Position numbers and translations under genes: made by a program. A stretch of 64,000 nucleotides of DNA from Jacaranda mimosifolia (taxonomy: Eukaryota > Streptophyta > Magnoliopsida > Lamiales > Bignoniaceae), in NCBI GenBank assembly GCA_018894105.1, contig CM032121.1:6180507-6244506 (forward strand), in the 5' to 3' direction. The first letter of the stretch is position 1, and every line of letters begins with the position of its first letter. Below are positions 49,589 to 61,825 of the stretch, piece after piece. The notes below the pieces were generated by a model. The model saw only the letters and a list, made by a program, of their open reading frames with translations, did not search any database and was not told the DNA's origin.

Positions 49589-51808
49589 TTACATCTGTGC
49601 TGCATGAGCGCTTTCTTCCTTGTCTTCCTCATTCATAAATCTCTGGTCACTGCTTTCATCATTTGAGCCCAATAACAAGCCTGCTTCTCTTTTTATGCCA
49701 TTATCACTACGTAACACAGAGGAAAGATGATCCACTGAAATGGCATTCTTTTTGTAATTCCATACTAGCATTGAAATGTAATCCTGAGGTGAAATCAGGC
49801 CTTGTTCTTTAAGGCACTCGTGTTGCTCCTCAAGAGTTTTTGAGTCCTCAAGCCTTATATATTCAAGCAATGCTTTCTCGTGATCTGGCCTCCAGCCTAC
49901 TGGAAATGGGGAATAATCAGTTTCAGGTACAAGTGACATCCGGGTATATTGGAGTCCATCAATTGATTCCACAAGGCCCATTCTCAACAAATTATGATAC
50001 TCTGGTGACTGCCCTTTCTTTTCCTTCAGAGGACGACTTAAATTCCTAGCCCCAATCTTGTAAACTTTTGCTCGAGATCGCAGTTTGTACTTTGCAGCAT
50101 AGAGCTTTGCAAGTGAGCCTCTAATGATGTATGAACAAAAATTAACTATTTTCTTCCTGTTATCAGCATACCGGTACCACTCGACTATTGTTGACAAGAA
50201 CTTATTCATTTGAGCATTTGTGTGAGCCTGGGTAGCATGAAACATTCTAAAACAAGGTTGTGGATCCGGATCTCTATCTCCCTTGAGAAAGTTCAACTTC
50301 CTAAATTGTTTAATGCATTCCTTCAAGCTAGCTGTGACTGACAACAGTGTCCCAACACCCTTCTCACTGATAATTTTTCCACCAGTAGCAGTATATCGCA
50401 GAGTAGGATACACAACTCTCCGGCATAATACATGGTCAAGAAACATAATGCCTTTAGTTATGTGTTCAATGGGGAGGCTCTCATTATCAAGTTTTAGCAT
50501 ATACTTCTGGTCACAGAATTCTATCAACTGCTTTCTAAGAGTTGCTGCATCAGCCCTGGGTCCTCTAACTCCAATCAGGATATGACCACCATAACGGATG
50601 TAGTCAATCTTCCGAGTCTTATCTGGACCACTTGTAGGGACAAATTCCGGCCAAGATGTATTTCCTTGTTCTGCCTCCCCATCAGGACTGTTCCATATGA
50701 CATCACTGGTGGATGGCTTATAAAATTCCTTAATTTTATCTTCCATCCAGCGGTCCAATTCGTCGAGGCATATGTTAGCCAAAAGTGGACTAAGGATTCC
50801 ACAATGACCCCATGAAGGAAGAATGTCAGCCTCCTCTGGCGCAAACCCGAAAAAGGTTTCCAACCAATATGGATCAGGCTTTGGCTCATCTTCTGCCAGA
50901 ACTCTCTTCTTCTGATACTTTCTTTTCGTTTTCTTTTTCTTCTCTCCGTCACCAACCCTACTTGTGATAACTGGAGTGGTTAAGGCAGCCTTTATCAAAT
51001 CAATCACCTTCTTATCCCTGACATCCCTCATCAGAGCGCCAATCACCATCCCAACTTTCATCCCGTCCAACACAGTACTTATATCTCCCTTTATATACCA
51101 CAAGTACCCTGCAAAACTCCTTCTAATCATCCTCAGCACTGTATGAGCATTCCTCCCTGGCCTAAACGCAAATGACTTCTGCGAAAACCTTGCCTCATAA
51201 ATTGGCTCCAAAATCATGAATAACACCTCCTGCACAATCCTATCCTGGAAAGGTGCTGGTTGTGTAGTCGTCAAAATGGCCCTAATCTTCCTCTTTGACA
51301 GTGACTCATAGTCTGTCTTGTCCTTTGGCGACTTAATGACGAACTCTAACCTAGCTCCCCACTTAAACCTGCCATCAAGGACCGCATTCCTAAGTGCCAA
51401 CAAGTCCTCAAGCGCAGAACGAGTAATGGAGCTACGGGGCATGTATGCACCGGTCTCATCGGCACATACCTTCTGGTATGCCAACACCCACAACTCAAAC
51501 CTCCTCAAATAATTGGTCAAATTAGTAACAGTTTTGTCGGGCTCCCGGAAATTCTCTATCCACATTTGGCAACAAACAGAGACACCATCCTCCTTCATCA
51601 AGGTGGCCGGGTCATTCGGGTCAGGAACTCTCCTAGTAAATGTATAAGTGCTGTACATAAGTACTCTGAATGGGACAAACCCATTTCTATTTCTCGGTTT
51701 GACACTATTATTCAATTGAGAGTGGTGTAATACGTTTGTGTTGTGCAATAAAGTTGTGGCTCTGTTTCTGAGTGCTCTACGGCTCAACACGACCACAGTT
51801 CGATGCAT
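49589..51808 (-). CDS. nMAT2: Nuclear-encoded group II intron maturase, mitochondrial (nMAT2-like), 739 aa
   Basis: A single uninterrupted frame. The first ~55 residues are rich in Arg, Ser and Asn with few acidic residues, fitting a mitochondrial presequence. A reverse-transcriptase-like region follows (about 90-430): RAILTTTQPAPFQDRIVQE, FAFRPGRNAHT, and RT4-like GILSPLLANICLDELD at 338-353. The catalytic YADD box is replaced by YGGH (406-409), so reverse transcription is not expected. A Lys-rich insert lies at about 289-302. Domain X follows at about 520-620 (AQMNKFLSTIVEWYRYADN). There is no HNH endonuclease region, which places it in the nMAT1/nMAT2 class rather than nMAT3/4. Family role: splicing of group II introns in mitochondrial transcripts such as nad genes. 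Length and block sequence point to nMAT2; nMAT1 is the alternative. Confidence 0.88.
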   Translation of the reverse strand: MHRTVVVLSRRALRNRATTLLHNTNVLHHSQLNNSVKPRNRNGFVPFRVLMYSTYTFTRRVPDPNDPATLMKEDGVSVCCQMWIENFREPDKTVTNLTNYLRRFELWVLAYQKVCADETGAYMPRSSITRSALEDLLALRNAVLDGRFKWGARLEFVIKSPKDKTDYESLSKRKIRAILTTTQPAPFQDRIVQEVLFMILEPIYEARFSQKSFAFRPGRNAHTVLRMIRRSFAGYLWYIKGDISTVLDGMKVGMVIGALMRDVRDKKVIDLIKAALTTPVITSRVGDGEKKKKTKRKYQKKRVLAEDEPKPDPYWLETFFGFAPEEADILPSWGHCGILSPLLANICLDELDRWMEDKIKEFYKPSTSDVIWNSPDGEAEQGNTSWPEFVPTSGPDKTRKIDYIRYGGHILIGVRGPRADAATLRKQLIEFCDQKYMLKLDNESLPIEHITKGIMFLDHVLCRRVVYPTLRYTATGGKIISEKGVGTLLSVTASLKECIKQFRKLNFLKGDRDPDPQPCFRMFHATQAHTNAQMNKFLSTIVEWYRYADNRKKIVNFCSYIIRGSLAKLYAAKYKLRSRAKVYKIGARNLSRPLKEKKGQSPEYHNLLRMGLVESIDGLQYTRMSLVPETDYSPFPVGWRPDHEKALLEYIRLEDSKTLEEQHECLKEQGLISPQDYISMLVWNYKKNAISVDHLSSVLRSDNGIKREAGLLLGSNDESSDQRFMNEEDKEESAHAAQM

Positions 51809-51812
51809 TTAA

Positions 51813-51963
51813 CTGTTTTGTATTCACAATAGAATAAGGAAAAAGATATCCCAGAAAGAAGAACAAAAAATTGAATTTTCAATCACTCGTAGGATACAAA
51901 AGTTGCAACTTCGGGCAACGGATGAAATGGGCAAAAGGGAAATTAAGAGAGGATCGAACTTAC
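51813..51963 (-). other. Candidate 5' UTR intron of the maturase gene
   Basis: On the minus strand a good donor, CTGC|GTAAGT (exon edge at 51964), is followed 151 bp later by the acceptor ACAAAACAG, four bases before the ATG at 51808. Intron-like T-rich sequence lies between. Inferred from splice consensus only. Confidence 0.5.
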
Positions 51964-52109
51964 GCAGAAAGCTGACTTCAAGAGGGAAAAGACCCTGAAG
52001 CATTCGCAGGTTTTCATGGACTCGCGAAACCTAGGGTTGATTATTTTCCTCCGATTAGGGGTTTGGGGGGAGGGCTTTGGCTGGGTTGTCTGAGCAGATT
52101 ACTGGGGAA

Positions 52110-53970
52110 GCTAAGCCCTACCCAGAAAAAACTGAGAAAGGAAATGCCATATCAATAAACTGAAACAAAAATGACAGGAAATTTAAAAAGAAAAATGTTT
52201 GCACCAATAAATAAATTAATTTCAGTATTGACTCAGGGTTTTAATTGAAAACTGTATGCAAAATAATAATATCACTGAATTTTTTTTACTTTTTAACCTC
52301 GCATAGTGTAAAATGGATTAATTAAGTGAACTAATTATAAAGGTTTTTTTACTAAAACTCTAAAAGTAAAAATAAAAAATAAAAAGATACTAATCCACAA
52401 ATCACAGAGTTCATTTTAACGCTAAAACAAGGAACTCACACTCTAAAAAAGAACGACATAAATGGGAAAAAAATTAAATAATAATATAAAAGTTATTATT
52501 AATGCTATATATATTAAGGAATAATAATTTTTATTTTTATTAATTTTAATAGTGACAAAGAAATAGTATTTTAAGTTTTCACTGTGATAATAAGTAACAT
52601 ATATAATGAAATTTTGTTGTTATTATAACATGTTATTAACAGTTATAGATGATAATTTAAATTAATTTGTGATCTTTTTATTGTAAAAAATAAAAAAAAT
52701 TAACAATTGATTTAAAATTAATAATACCTTTTATACTGTCATGTAATATGTCATCACTAATTTTAATTTTCTTATCCTGAGAATAAACCTTAATACAGGA
52801 TCTATATATAGGAATGTCGCAACTCATTTTATTTACTTGTAACATATGCCTGAGTAATACTGTTGCATCTGCATGATTCATTTTTTTTTTATAACATAAC
52901 TACTTTCAGGTCAATTTTCTTGGGCTAGAGCTGAAGCTCAGTTCACTCAAGCATGTCTATATTCACCTTTGCTTTTTATCTTTTTTATTTTTTTATTTTT
53001 GCAAGCAATCATCCTCAAATCTAATCTAAATATCTATCCGTAGCTTTGAAATCATATCCAATCTAGTGTTAAAATTGATGCAATCGAAATTACTTCGACT
53101 TCCACATCACCCCAATTAGGATCACTAGCCAGCACAATTGAACTCAGCTAATGTCTATATTCCACCTTAGTTGGACATTGCTTACAACGTTTTGCTGATA
53201 TATCAATCAGTTGTACATACTATCTTCTTTTTTTTTTTGATAGGTGTATATATTATCTCATTAAAACCTCATTTCAAGATTTTTTTTTTCCCACAAAAAA
53301 ATAAAAAAAGAGCAGTAGCTGCTGGTTGCCTTGACAATCTAGAGAAGCCTATTGGTTCAAATAGAAATCAGCCCTATCCTGAACCTATCCCGTTTGAACA
53401 GATTTTGAAACTATAAGTCTTTTGAGTTCTAATTTTTTAACTCGACCCGGCCCATTACAATGTAAATTTTATTTATTTTATATTTGCTCATATAATATGT
53501 ACTTATATTTAAAGATGTACACATTGCATATGTATTCTATTTGAAATAATAAGATTGCCATGCAATGTTAGCTAGTCTGCATACAAAGTATGTATCCAGT
53601 GCCAATACACCATAGATCCATACAAAAGCTCCAAGTACGTAGGATCAATATCTGGAAAGATTGATAGCTGAATATCATCAGAGAAGAAGAAAAACAAGTA
53701 ATACAGCCAGACAAGAAACAGAAACTGCTAGCAAGACATTTGGAAATGGAAACTGTCATCTAAACAACAATTGCCAATACATATCCATCTTATGATCAGA
53801 TTCTTAAGAAGAATACCAAGTATGGTAAAACAAAAGGAAGAGGTATTACTTTTCCTTCTTTGCAAACTTAAACACTGCTGATACAGTAATAACATACCAT
53901 ATGAGTAGGGCAAATACAGAGGAATGCCAAGGCTATAATATATGTTCCTTTGGTATCAAAATTTGAGAAG

Positions 53971-54005
<35 letters not shown>

Positions 54006-54348
54006 TAGAGAGAGTTTTTGGATCATGATCTTTATCATTTCTGTCCTAATTTTAGATGCTTCCTAACCTTCTTACTTCCTTCTCTTCCCCAATTCCTCAT
54101 TTTCCTGCCCATTTAAACCATGTATTAAAGTGATCTTCACAATCCTCTCTGATGGATTGAGACACATAGCCACGGGTCTGATGTCTGATGATATATACAT
54201 CTTTGTTTCTTATATAGATCTATGGTGACATTCCATTTCTTCTACTTCCTCCAAAATTTTCAGTTACTATTTAACTAGAGCCCATATATATATATATATA
54301 TATCAAAATGCATCTGTATGAAGAAGGGAAACCGGAGAAATTTTTTTG
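52110..54348. other. Intergenic between maturase and ferrochelatase
   Basis: AT-rich to about 52700, then mixed sequence. No supported gene. Includes an (AC)n microsatellite at 53973-54001. The part nearest 54349 is expected to hold the ferrochelatase 3' UTR. Confidence 0.5.
53973..54001. repeat. (AC)n microsatellite
   Basis: About 14 uninterrupted AC units downstream of the ferrochelatase gene. Confidence 0.9.
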
Positions 54349-57300
54349 TCATCTAAACAAGGGCAATATACCCCACTGATGCAGAAAACCTTCCCCAGTG
54401 GTCACCTCAAGTACCAGCAGAACAAACACTGCCAGCATCGCTGCTCTTCCATTCCACGTTTCAGCACTTTTTGTCCAACCCCATTCCCACACTACCACAG
54501 GTGGAGGTAGCTCCGTACGCTGTGAATCATATGCTGCCAGTAGCTCTTCTACACTGCCTAGTGGAACTAAAGACTGCAGAAGGCACAGCATAAACACGTT
54601 TTAGAATTTGACAGCTTGCGGTAATTGATCAAGAAAATAACATTATTAACTCTCTGGATATTTTATGCTTTATGTAATCATGTCTACTATTAATAAAGGA
54701 CATTGAATGTTGTTCCGGTATACTTTGAACAAGAAATATGGACATTTTAAAACATCCTACTTCACATGGTAAAAGACTTAATTACCTGTCGAGCTTCAAG
54801 ATTAGAGACAGCCATTGCTCCAACATAGGGAAGACTTTCAATTACTGCATCAGCCAAATCTGAAATGAAAGTAGGTTCACAGCCAAGAGCAGGAACGCGT
54901 CCCCATTTCTCTATGCCAGATTTTAGAGCTAATTCCTTGTACTCAACATCTATTTCCTCCAGTGTTTCGATATGTTCACTAACAAAGCTGTGGTAAAATA
55001 TTGATGGCAAAACACATTAAACAACCAAATTTATTATCAAAGTAGCTACATGATGAAGAGGGAGGACAATTATTAAACACCACCCACCCATCCCAACTCA
55101 CACACACACTCTCTTTCCCCCATTCCTAAATAACGAAAAAGGACATCTCCTGCCAAAAGGCTACACTGAATAATTCATACATTATGACCAAATTGGTAGT
55201 AATTAATAATCACTCTTACCTAATTGGGACAGCTAGAAGACTTTTCACCCCTTTTCGTCCGAGCTCAATGATTGTCTCATCTGTGTAGGGTCTCAACCAT
55301 TCCACTGGTCCAACTCTACTCTGCACCAGATAAGGCCAACCAAGTAAAATCAGAGCGAACCATGGAATAGCACTCAAAGGAGGGGGATAAAAGAAAAGAA
55401 AAACACAAGTATAAAAACTTAAGAACGTGAAGTGTTCAAGAGTTAATGTTAACATATGGAAAGTGTTGAGTTCAATTCATTGACAAGAAACCAATAGGAT
55501 GCTACAAAAGATTGTAATAAATTTAACAAGATTCTGAAGATACAAACACAATACTTGTAGCCAGGCACATTTACCAACCCTAGACTCGTCGAATTTCCGT
55601 ATCAGTGACCAAAACCTATTTATGTATTCTTAGGTTTCACTTATTTGACATGGAAGATGATATGTACCACATTGGTAATGAGCCATAATACTTTAAATGG
55701 TAATATATTATAGGAACATGAACATAATGTTCTGATGTCCATGTTATCTCAACTTCAATGGATTATGCTTCATGTATCCATAGAAATGCACCACATCTGG
55801 CCCAGAGAAATACTGACATAGGTACTTGGCATGTGCAGAAAGAATCCTTGGGACAAGGACATTACTTGTCAATCTTATTCCCCATTGGCCGTGACCTCGC
55901 TCATGACTAGATGCCCAAAGAAAATTTTTCATCAACTATCGAAATTCTAAATCAATGTATTCACTATTACAAACATGGAGATACATGGAGATACATAAAC
56001 TAGCAACAAATTACATTATTTCCCGTAGATCCTTTTGAACTTGCTCATGTCAGATCCTAGATGAAGCATAAAGTGCAGGAAATGGAGCAAAGAGGGTAAC
56101 GCTCCATATGAGTGGGATAATTCAATTTAGACTAGCTTATAAGATCCCAAAGTAGGCATGCTAAAAACTAGGACTAGCAACTTTGGCAGCAGAATATAAA
56201 GCTTAGGTTCTCACACTCCAGGTCCAAGAGGTGGGAACATAGAACGGGGTCTCCAGCATGATGAGCTCTACTAGCAACTACTTCATATTCATCTTCGATC
56301 TGCGAAAATGATTAACACAAATTATTAAAGGAGTCCATCACCTACTCATAAATCATTCCTATTTTCCAGCCACTGGGATATCACAAACACCCCCTGTGGA
56401 TACATGTAGGATGCCCGCATCACCTTCCTTCCTCAATCCAGAACTATCCCAATAGTGCCCTTGAGGTCCTTATAGGATACCATTTTCGCCTGCCCCAAGT
56501 CCATGGATGTCACCTAAAAGCGGGATTGTTGTCATGCTCCAAGTCCATAGGTGGAACCTGAAAATGAGACTCCAAGACAATGGACTCCGCTAATAACTAC
56601 TTCACATTCATTCTCACTTTGCAACAATATTTAATCCAAATTACTAGTGGAGACCATTATACCCACTTATAAACCACTCCAATTTAGATCCCAAAACCAG
56701 TGTGGTTATCACACAAGTGGATGACTTGGAGAATCCATGTGGTGCATCAAATACACAGACTAGGGTGTGGTAAAATATAATACCTGATAAGCAAGGGTAT
56801 ATGCATTATTAATCCTTCTCTTTTCTAGTTCTTCCATGATCAAGTCCACACACTCCTCCATCTCAGCTTTGTATGGATCGCCAGCTTCCTCCACATATGC
56901 AAGTGGTACCCCATGAGCACTAAAGAAAAGCATCACCTGTGGAAAAATAAATATTATTAAATGAAGAGAATGACTATTTAATCAAACCAACCATTTTGTA
57001 TTCACTCATATAAGAAACATGTAGGAAACAATTTGAGTGTTGTGCAACAAAAGTTATACAGCATATAAAATCTCCATTGTGGGGATTTACCTCTTCAGGG
57101 CAGTCAAATTTTCCGAACTCCTTTTCAATCAAATCAGCCATGGCTTTTATATATCCTTCCCGCTGGTACCAGGAAGGTATTACAGTGTGCTGCATGTTGA
57201 CTAGATATTCATCCTCCCTACAATATAACAGATTTGCATGAAACAGGATTTTGACAGTCATTACAGATTCAACATTGTGAGTTCCATATCCAAAGAGATG

Positions 57301-60178
57301 CACCTGAATATACTCTCCAAGAGGCGAAGGCTTGAACCACTTGTTGAGATTGAGAATTGAGGGTAGAGAGGAAGCACAACAAGTTTTGTAATCCCATCTC
57401 GTTTTATCTAGGTAAATGAAAAGTGAAAATAATTGGAGTATTACTAAGCCAATTAATATTAAACACAGGAAGAAGCAACGAATAAGGAAAAGCTAATGGC
57501 TGAATAGTTTTCAGCTAAAATACAGAAACAAACAACAATCACTGTCACAACTTTAATGCCCTCTTTTAACAAATATGCTCCTACAGTTTCTCAACTCTAC
57601 AGTTTCTCAACTCAAATTATTAATTGCCAATAAAAGAAAAGTCGATTCAAAAAGTAGACCATTTGAGTAGAAAAGGCAGGGCAACCATTTAACTAGCAAC
57701 AGAGGGAGCATAAAATAAATACGTAAACTAGAATAAGTAACAGTTTGTGGTAGCATCCTGGAATCTGCTACATCCAGAGAAAATTCTGACACTTGCGGCC
57801 ATTCAAATCCAAGGGTGTAGTGAATGATTATTTTCCTAGCTCCTAAAAATTTGCAATCCACAAGCTTATGTGAAGCAAATGCACCGAGGAAATCTACAAT
57901 ATCAGCATATTTTTCTTTGATTTTTGGTTATATATTTATAAATCAAGCTGCATGACAAAAACATCATTTCACATGCAAAACAAGAATTAAGTAAGAGCCT
58001 AAAACCAAGGAATTCTTGCAGAGAACTTGAGTCAACAAACCATGCACCACTTATCAGCTGCTGCAAGCCAAGACATTCATAGCAAGACACAATGATCATT
58101 TAAAAATTCAACCCACAGTGAGAATACCTGTTCAATAGCTTCTTCAGTGAATGGATGCCAGTAGCGCATGCCGACATACACCTCTGCTGGGACATTCTTA
58201 TTAAACAGTGCCTTTCTCAACTCCTCAGCCTAAAGATAGTAATTAATCCAGTTTAATGGAGAGATTAGGTATAACAAATATCATGAACACTAATGAATTT
58301 AACATTATTTTTCCTCATGAGACCTACTGCACTGCAGGTTGTAGAATTGAGGATTTTAAACATGTTCAAAGATTAAGAAGAATGCACTCAAAATCGTATC
58401 TATACCCACATGTCAACAATACTATCACATAAGTTAGAAAAGTTGAACAGAATAATTGCTCGAAAAGAAGGGAAAATATTAAAGAGTTTTTAATATTCCA
58501 AATGGGGTAATACTGCTAGTAATTTTACTCCCACATTCCCAATCCCTAATGGCAGAAAATGCAGTAGATGATACATTCATGGAAAAGTCCTGTATATAGT
58601 AACATTTGTTTAATTTCCCCTACTATCAAATACCAGCTTTTTTATGTGATATTGTAACTATAAGCAATTTATTATAAAACTAAAAAGTACCTTTTTCATG
58701 TTCCGGTGTTTTCATGTATTCATGAGAAATCAAATCGCAACCTTGTAGATACCCTATTTTAAATAAGTATAATACATTATCGTAGACTATCAACATTGAG
58801 TAAAGAGTTTCAGTTAACTTCAAGAAAATCATGCCTGAGCATCGGTGATACGCCGCAGAGGAGAACCACCACCAATTGAAGCATATCCTTCTTTGCTCTT
58901 TGGGGATCTCACAACAGATATGAATTGTGCTAATGGCTTTTGAAGAAAGCGGAACAATCTTGGCAGTCGAATAATATCCTACTCTCCAATATCCCAAAGA
59001 GAGAGAGAGAGAGAGAGGGAGGGAAGGGGGGGGGAGGAAGGAGGAGGATTGTAAATAACTAACAGTTTCTATGCAATGCAGCAGTAAACCAAAAGAAGAA
59101 ACAAACCAAGAGATACTAACTGGATCGGCAAAAAGATTAAACAAGAACGGCTGTACATCATCTAGTGTCTCAGGGCCTCCAAGGTTTAGCAATAATACGC
59201 CAATCTTTTCATTACCAACAAGTGCAGAGGTAGACACTTCTTGAGATTCAGAGGTAACAAGTGCTCCTAATTGTGCAGAACACTTGGCTGACCACCGTGC
59301 AAATGTAGATGGCATCTTCCGCCATCCCGGGGGGCATCTTGAGACCAGAGATGTTTTTAAATTAGAATTGGCAAAAGCCTCCAATTGCACCTTCATGCAA
59401 GGACACATCCCCTGAGAGGAGACTTTGGCTCGTAGCTGTAGTCTGAGAAAAAGTTTCAAACAAGAATCCAGGATTAGATTTCCTGTCTTATTATATGCAA
59501 CAAAGTAGAGCAAAAAGGCAAAGAATATGTCCACAATTTGGTGCATTCTGTAACATCATGTCACCTTAGATAACCAAGCCTTCACATCATTCACAAGCTC
59601 AGCCATTTCGAGAAAACACACCAAGTTTCAAATGAATTTATGAGAAACAAGGGAATTGCGAGTATATAACACTGTAATCTCACTTCCCAGATAAAATTCC
59701 GTCATCTTCTTCACAAGTCTACCAACTAGTGTCATCCTCAGAGCGAATCCGAATCTTCTTAACATGTAGTAGACATCCCAGACAAAATTAACATCCCAGA
59801 CCAGATATATTTATCATCAGAATGGATGGAACCTTAGCACAACCGCAAGACCCACTCATCCATCACGAAAACATCAACAGTCATACCTAATCTTTTTACT
59901 CCCCTAGTTAAAAGTGAATAATTTGTGACATTGAACTAAACAATTCTACATAAAGCCCGCCCATTAGCATTCTAGAACCCGCAAATCAAAAGTCCCATAC
60001 AGGAATAACAACTCACAAGCACAAATTCACACACTACGCGCACTGTAAGTACACCTACACGCAGAGCTCAACAAAGAATAAGAGTGCAAAAGCAAAACAA
60101 ACATGGAATGTAACAAAGAAAGGGTCCTCACAAAGATAGAGAAGGAGCTTGAACGCGGACATTCATTGTTTGGTTCAT
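54349..60178 (-). CDS. FC2: Ferrochelatase-2, chloroplastic, 508 aa
   Basis: Ten exons: 60178-60132, 59442-59121, 58978-58835, 58229-58128, 57407-57304, 57217-57091, 56936-56784, 55320-55220, 54987-54786, 54573-54349. The sum is 509 codons including stop and all phases agree. The enzyme inserts ferrous iron into protoporphyrin IX, the last step of haem synthesis, in plastids. Residues 1 to about 105 are a Ser/Lys/Arg-rich transit region. The catalytic core begins [20 protein letters not shown] and includes [27 protein letters not shown] and [19 protein letters not shown], with the conserved His residues. The C-terminus carries the chlorophyll a/b-binding-like motif [20 protein letters not shown], which marks the FC2 type rather than FC1. 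Nine introns; intron 3 uses a GC donor. Length is close to the usual ~510 aa. The start is the first ATG of a short exon ([10 protein letters not shown]). Confidence 0.93.
55321..56783 (-). other. Large ferrochelatase intron with repeats
   Basis: A 1463-bp GT-AG intron. It contains a diverged direct repeat, about 56215-56400 and 56540-56725, sharing phrases like CTACTTCA(T/C)ATTCAT and CCACT(G/C) around CATAAA(T/C)CA. This looks like an old repeat insertion; no coding content. Confidence 0.5.
58821..58834 (-). other. GC-type 5' splice site in ferrochelatase
   Basis: The conserved peptide junction DAQ/AEEL requires cleavage after GATGCTCAG; the intron then begins GCATGATT rather than GT. The acceptor at 58230 is a normal AG. 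No nearby GT donor keeps the frame and the conserved residues. Confidence 0.75.
58998..59017. repeat. (GA)n microsatellite
   Basis: About ten GA units in ferrochelatase intron 2, close to the exon 3 acceptor. Confidence 0.85.
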
Positions 60179-61825
60179 TTTGCGGCGAAAATCTTGCCCA
60201 ATTTCTGGAAATAGACTTCGGTTCTTGTAGCTGAAAGAAGCGATTTCTCCTCCAGCAGCTTTTCTTGCTGAGCAGTGGCTATTTTGTTTGTGTCATGACA
60301 TTTGGCCACGTATTTCACGGGTTATCCTCTGTTTGTATGTACTTAACACCAAAATAATAATAGAAGTAAAACCTACAAACTTGTATATTTGAAGACATTA
60401 TTTATTGAACTGCACATATATAGATAAAATTAAATTCTAATTGGATTGAATATTAGATTTTAAATTTTCAATAAGAACTAAAAAAATAAAAACTTTATAC
60501 AATTTCATATTATTAGCTTTTTGGGGGAAAAAAAACATTTAAGCTTTGTTTAGCATTGTTTCAATTATTGGTTTTAGACAAATGTATATTGGTAAGTGGA
60601 ATGGGGATGTGACATACGTTTAATTTATTTTGGATAACACGCTTTGTAACAGATATCAAATTAGTTTTTTTTTCCTCATGGTATGGATAAAAATATAATT
60701 TTATATTAGTATTATTATATATATGTATGTATATTTTTAATGCAAGAATGGATATGTATGTATGTGTGTGTGTGTATATATATGTAATAATCATGTTTTT
60801 TTTCAAGAATTAAAAGAGAAATATTTCAGAATTTCTTCGTACGTATTTTGGAAAAGTATTATCGAAGAATGAATCTAGAAAATTTATTTTATTTTTCCAT
60901 TTGAAGATGTTTAGGGAAAACAAAACCAGACAAGTTCTTAAAATTTATAATCATTATTTTAAATGAAATTATACCTTCAAATATAATTTATTCAAATGAA
61001 GCTTTATTCTAATATTTGAGAATTTTTAAGACTAAGATATATAGGTATGTATAATGAAATATATTAAGCAATATAAATTGAGCTTTGCAATTAATTTTAT
61101 CAAATCATCAAATATCTATTAGATGTATAATTAATATATAAATATAAAAAATTATTGATATTATGTACGTAGATGTTGCACCTAATGCATGTCCATATGT
61201 AATTTTTATATTTTTGTTCTAAGCCAATAAATTCAATTTGACATATTGATTAATACAAATGAATATTGTCTAATTCAGAAACTCCAAAGTGCTAGAGAAA
61301 TTTAAAATTCAATATATTTGAAAAAAAAAATTCTACTGAATATATTTTTGCCTGATTATCTCAAAATACCCATCTATAGCTTCTTCATTGTGAAAGAATA
61401 ACCTCAACATCCCAGGCCAAGGCATGGGTTGACTATTTCAATATATCAGCTTCAAAATCAATGCATTATACATAAAAGGGAATCCAAATTTCTCTACAGT
61501 AAATAAAATAAAAATAAAAAAGAAAAAGGGAAAAGGAAAAATAAAAGCAAGACAAGTAGGGCAGCAACCTTCTAAAGAAACATTTTACTATAAACCTCAA
61601 GTTTGAAATAGAACTAGTCCAACTTCAACATACAAGTGCAGTTCCAGCATGAAGCATTCTGATAAAAACACTGTTTTCTCCTCTAAAATCACAAGATTCA
61701 GCTGAAGAACTTGGCTTTGAAATACTACTCCACGATCATCATTCCAAGGCACACCGGTCGCAATCAACTCAAACATCCAACCAATTGAAACAAATGGGCC
61801 AAAAGTTTCATAATGAATCCACGGC
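60179..61825. other. Intergenic between ferrochelatase and the TOM1-like gene
   Basis: 60179-60340 is less AT-rich and should hold the ferrochelatase promoter and 5' UTR. The rest is AT-rich with short tandem stretches (ATGTATGT near 60748-60765). 61400-61825 probably contains the 3' UTR of the TOM1-like gene. No further gene seen. Confidence 0.5.

Noticed and set aside
58680..59546. A 288-codon minus-strand frame as a separate gene
   Set aside because: It is ferrochelatase exons 2 and 3 read through introns. The conserved splice junctions and continuous enzyme sequence show it belongs to FC2.
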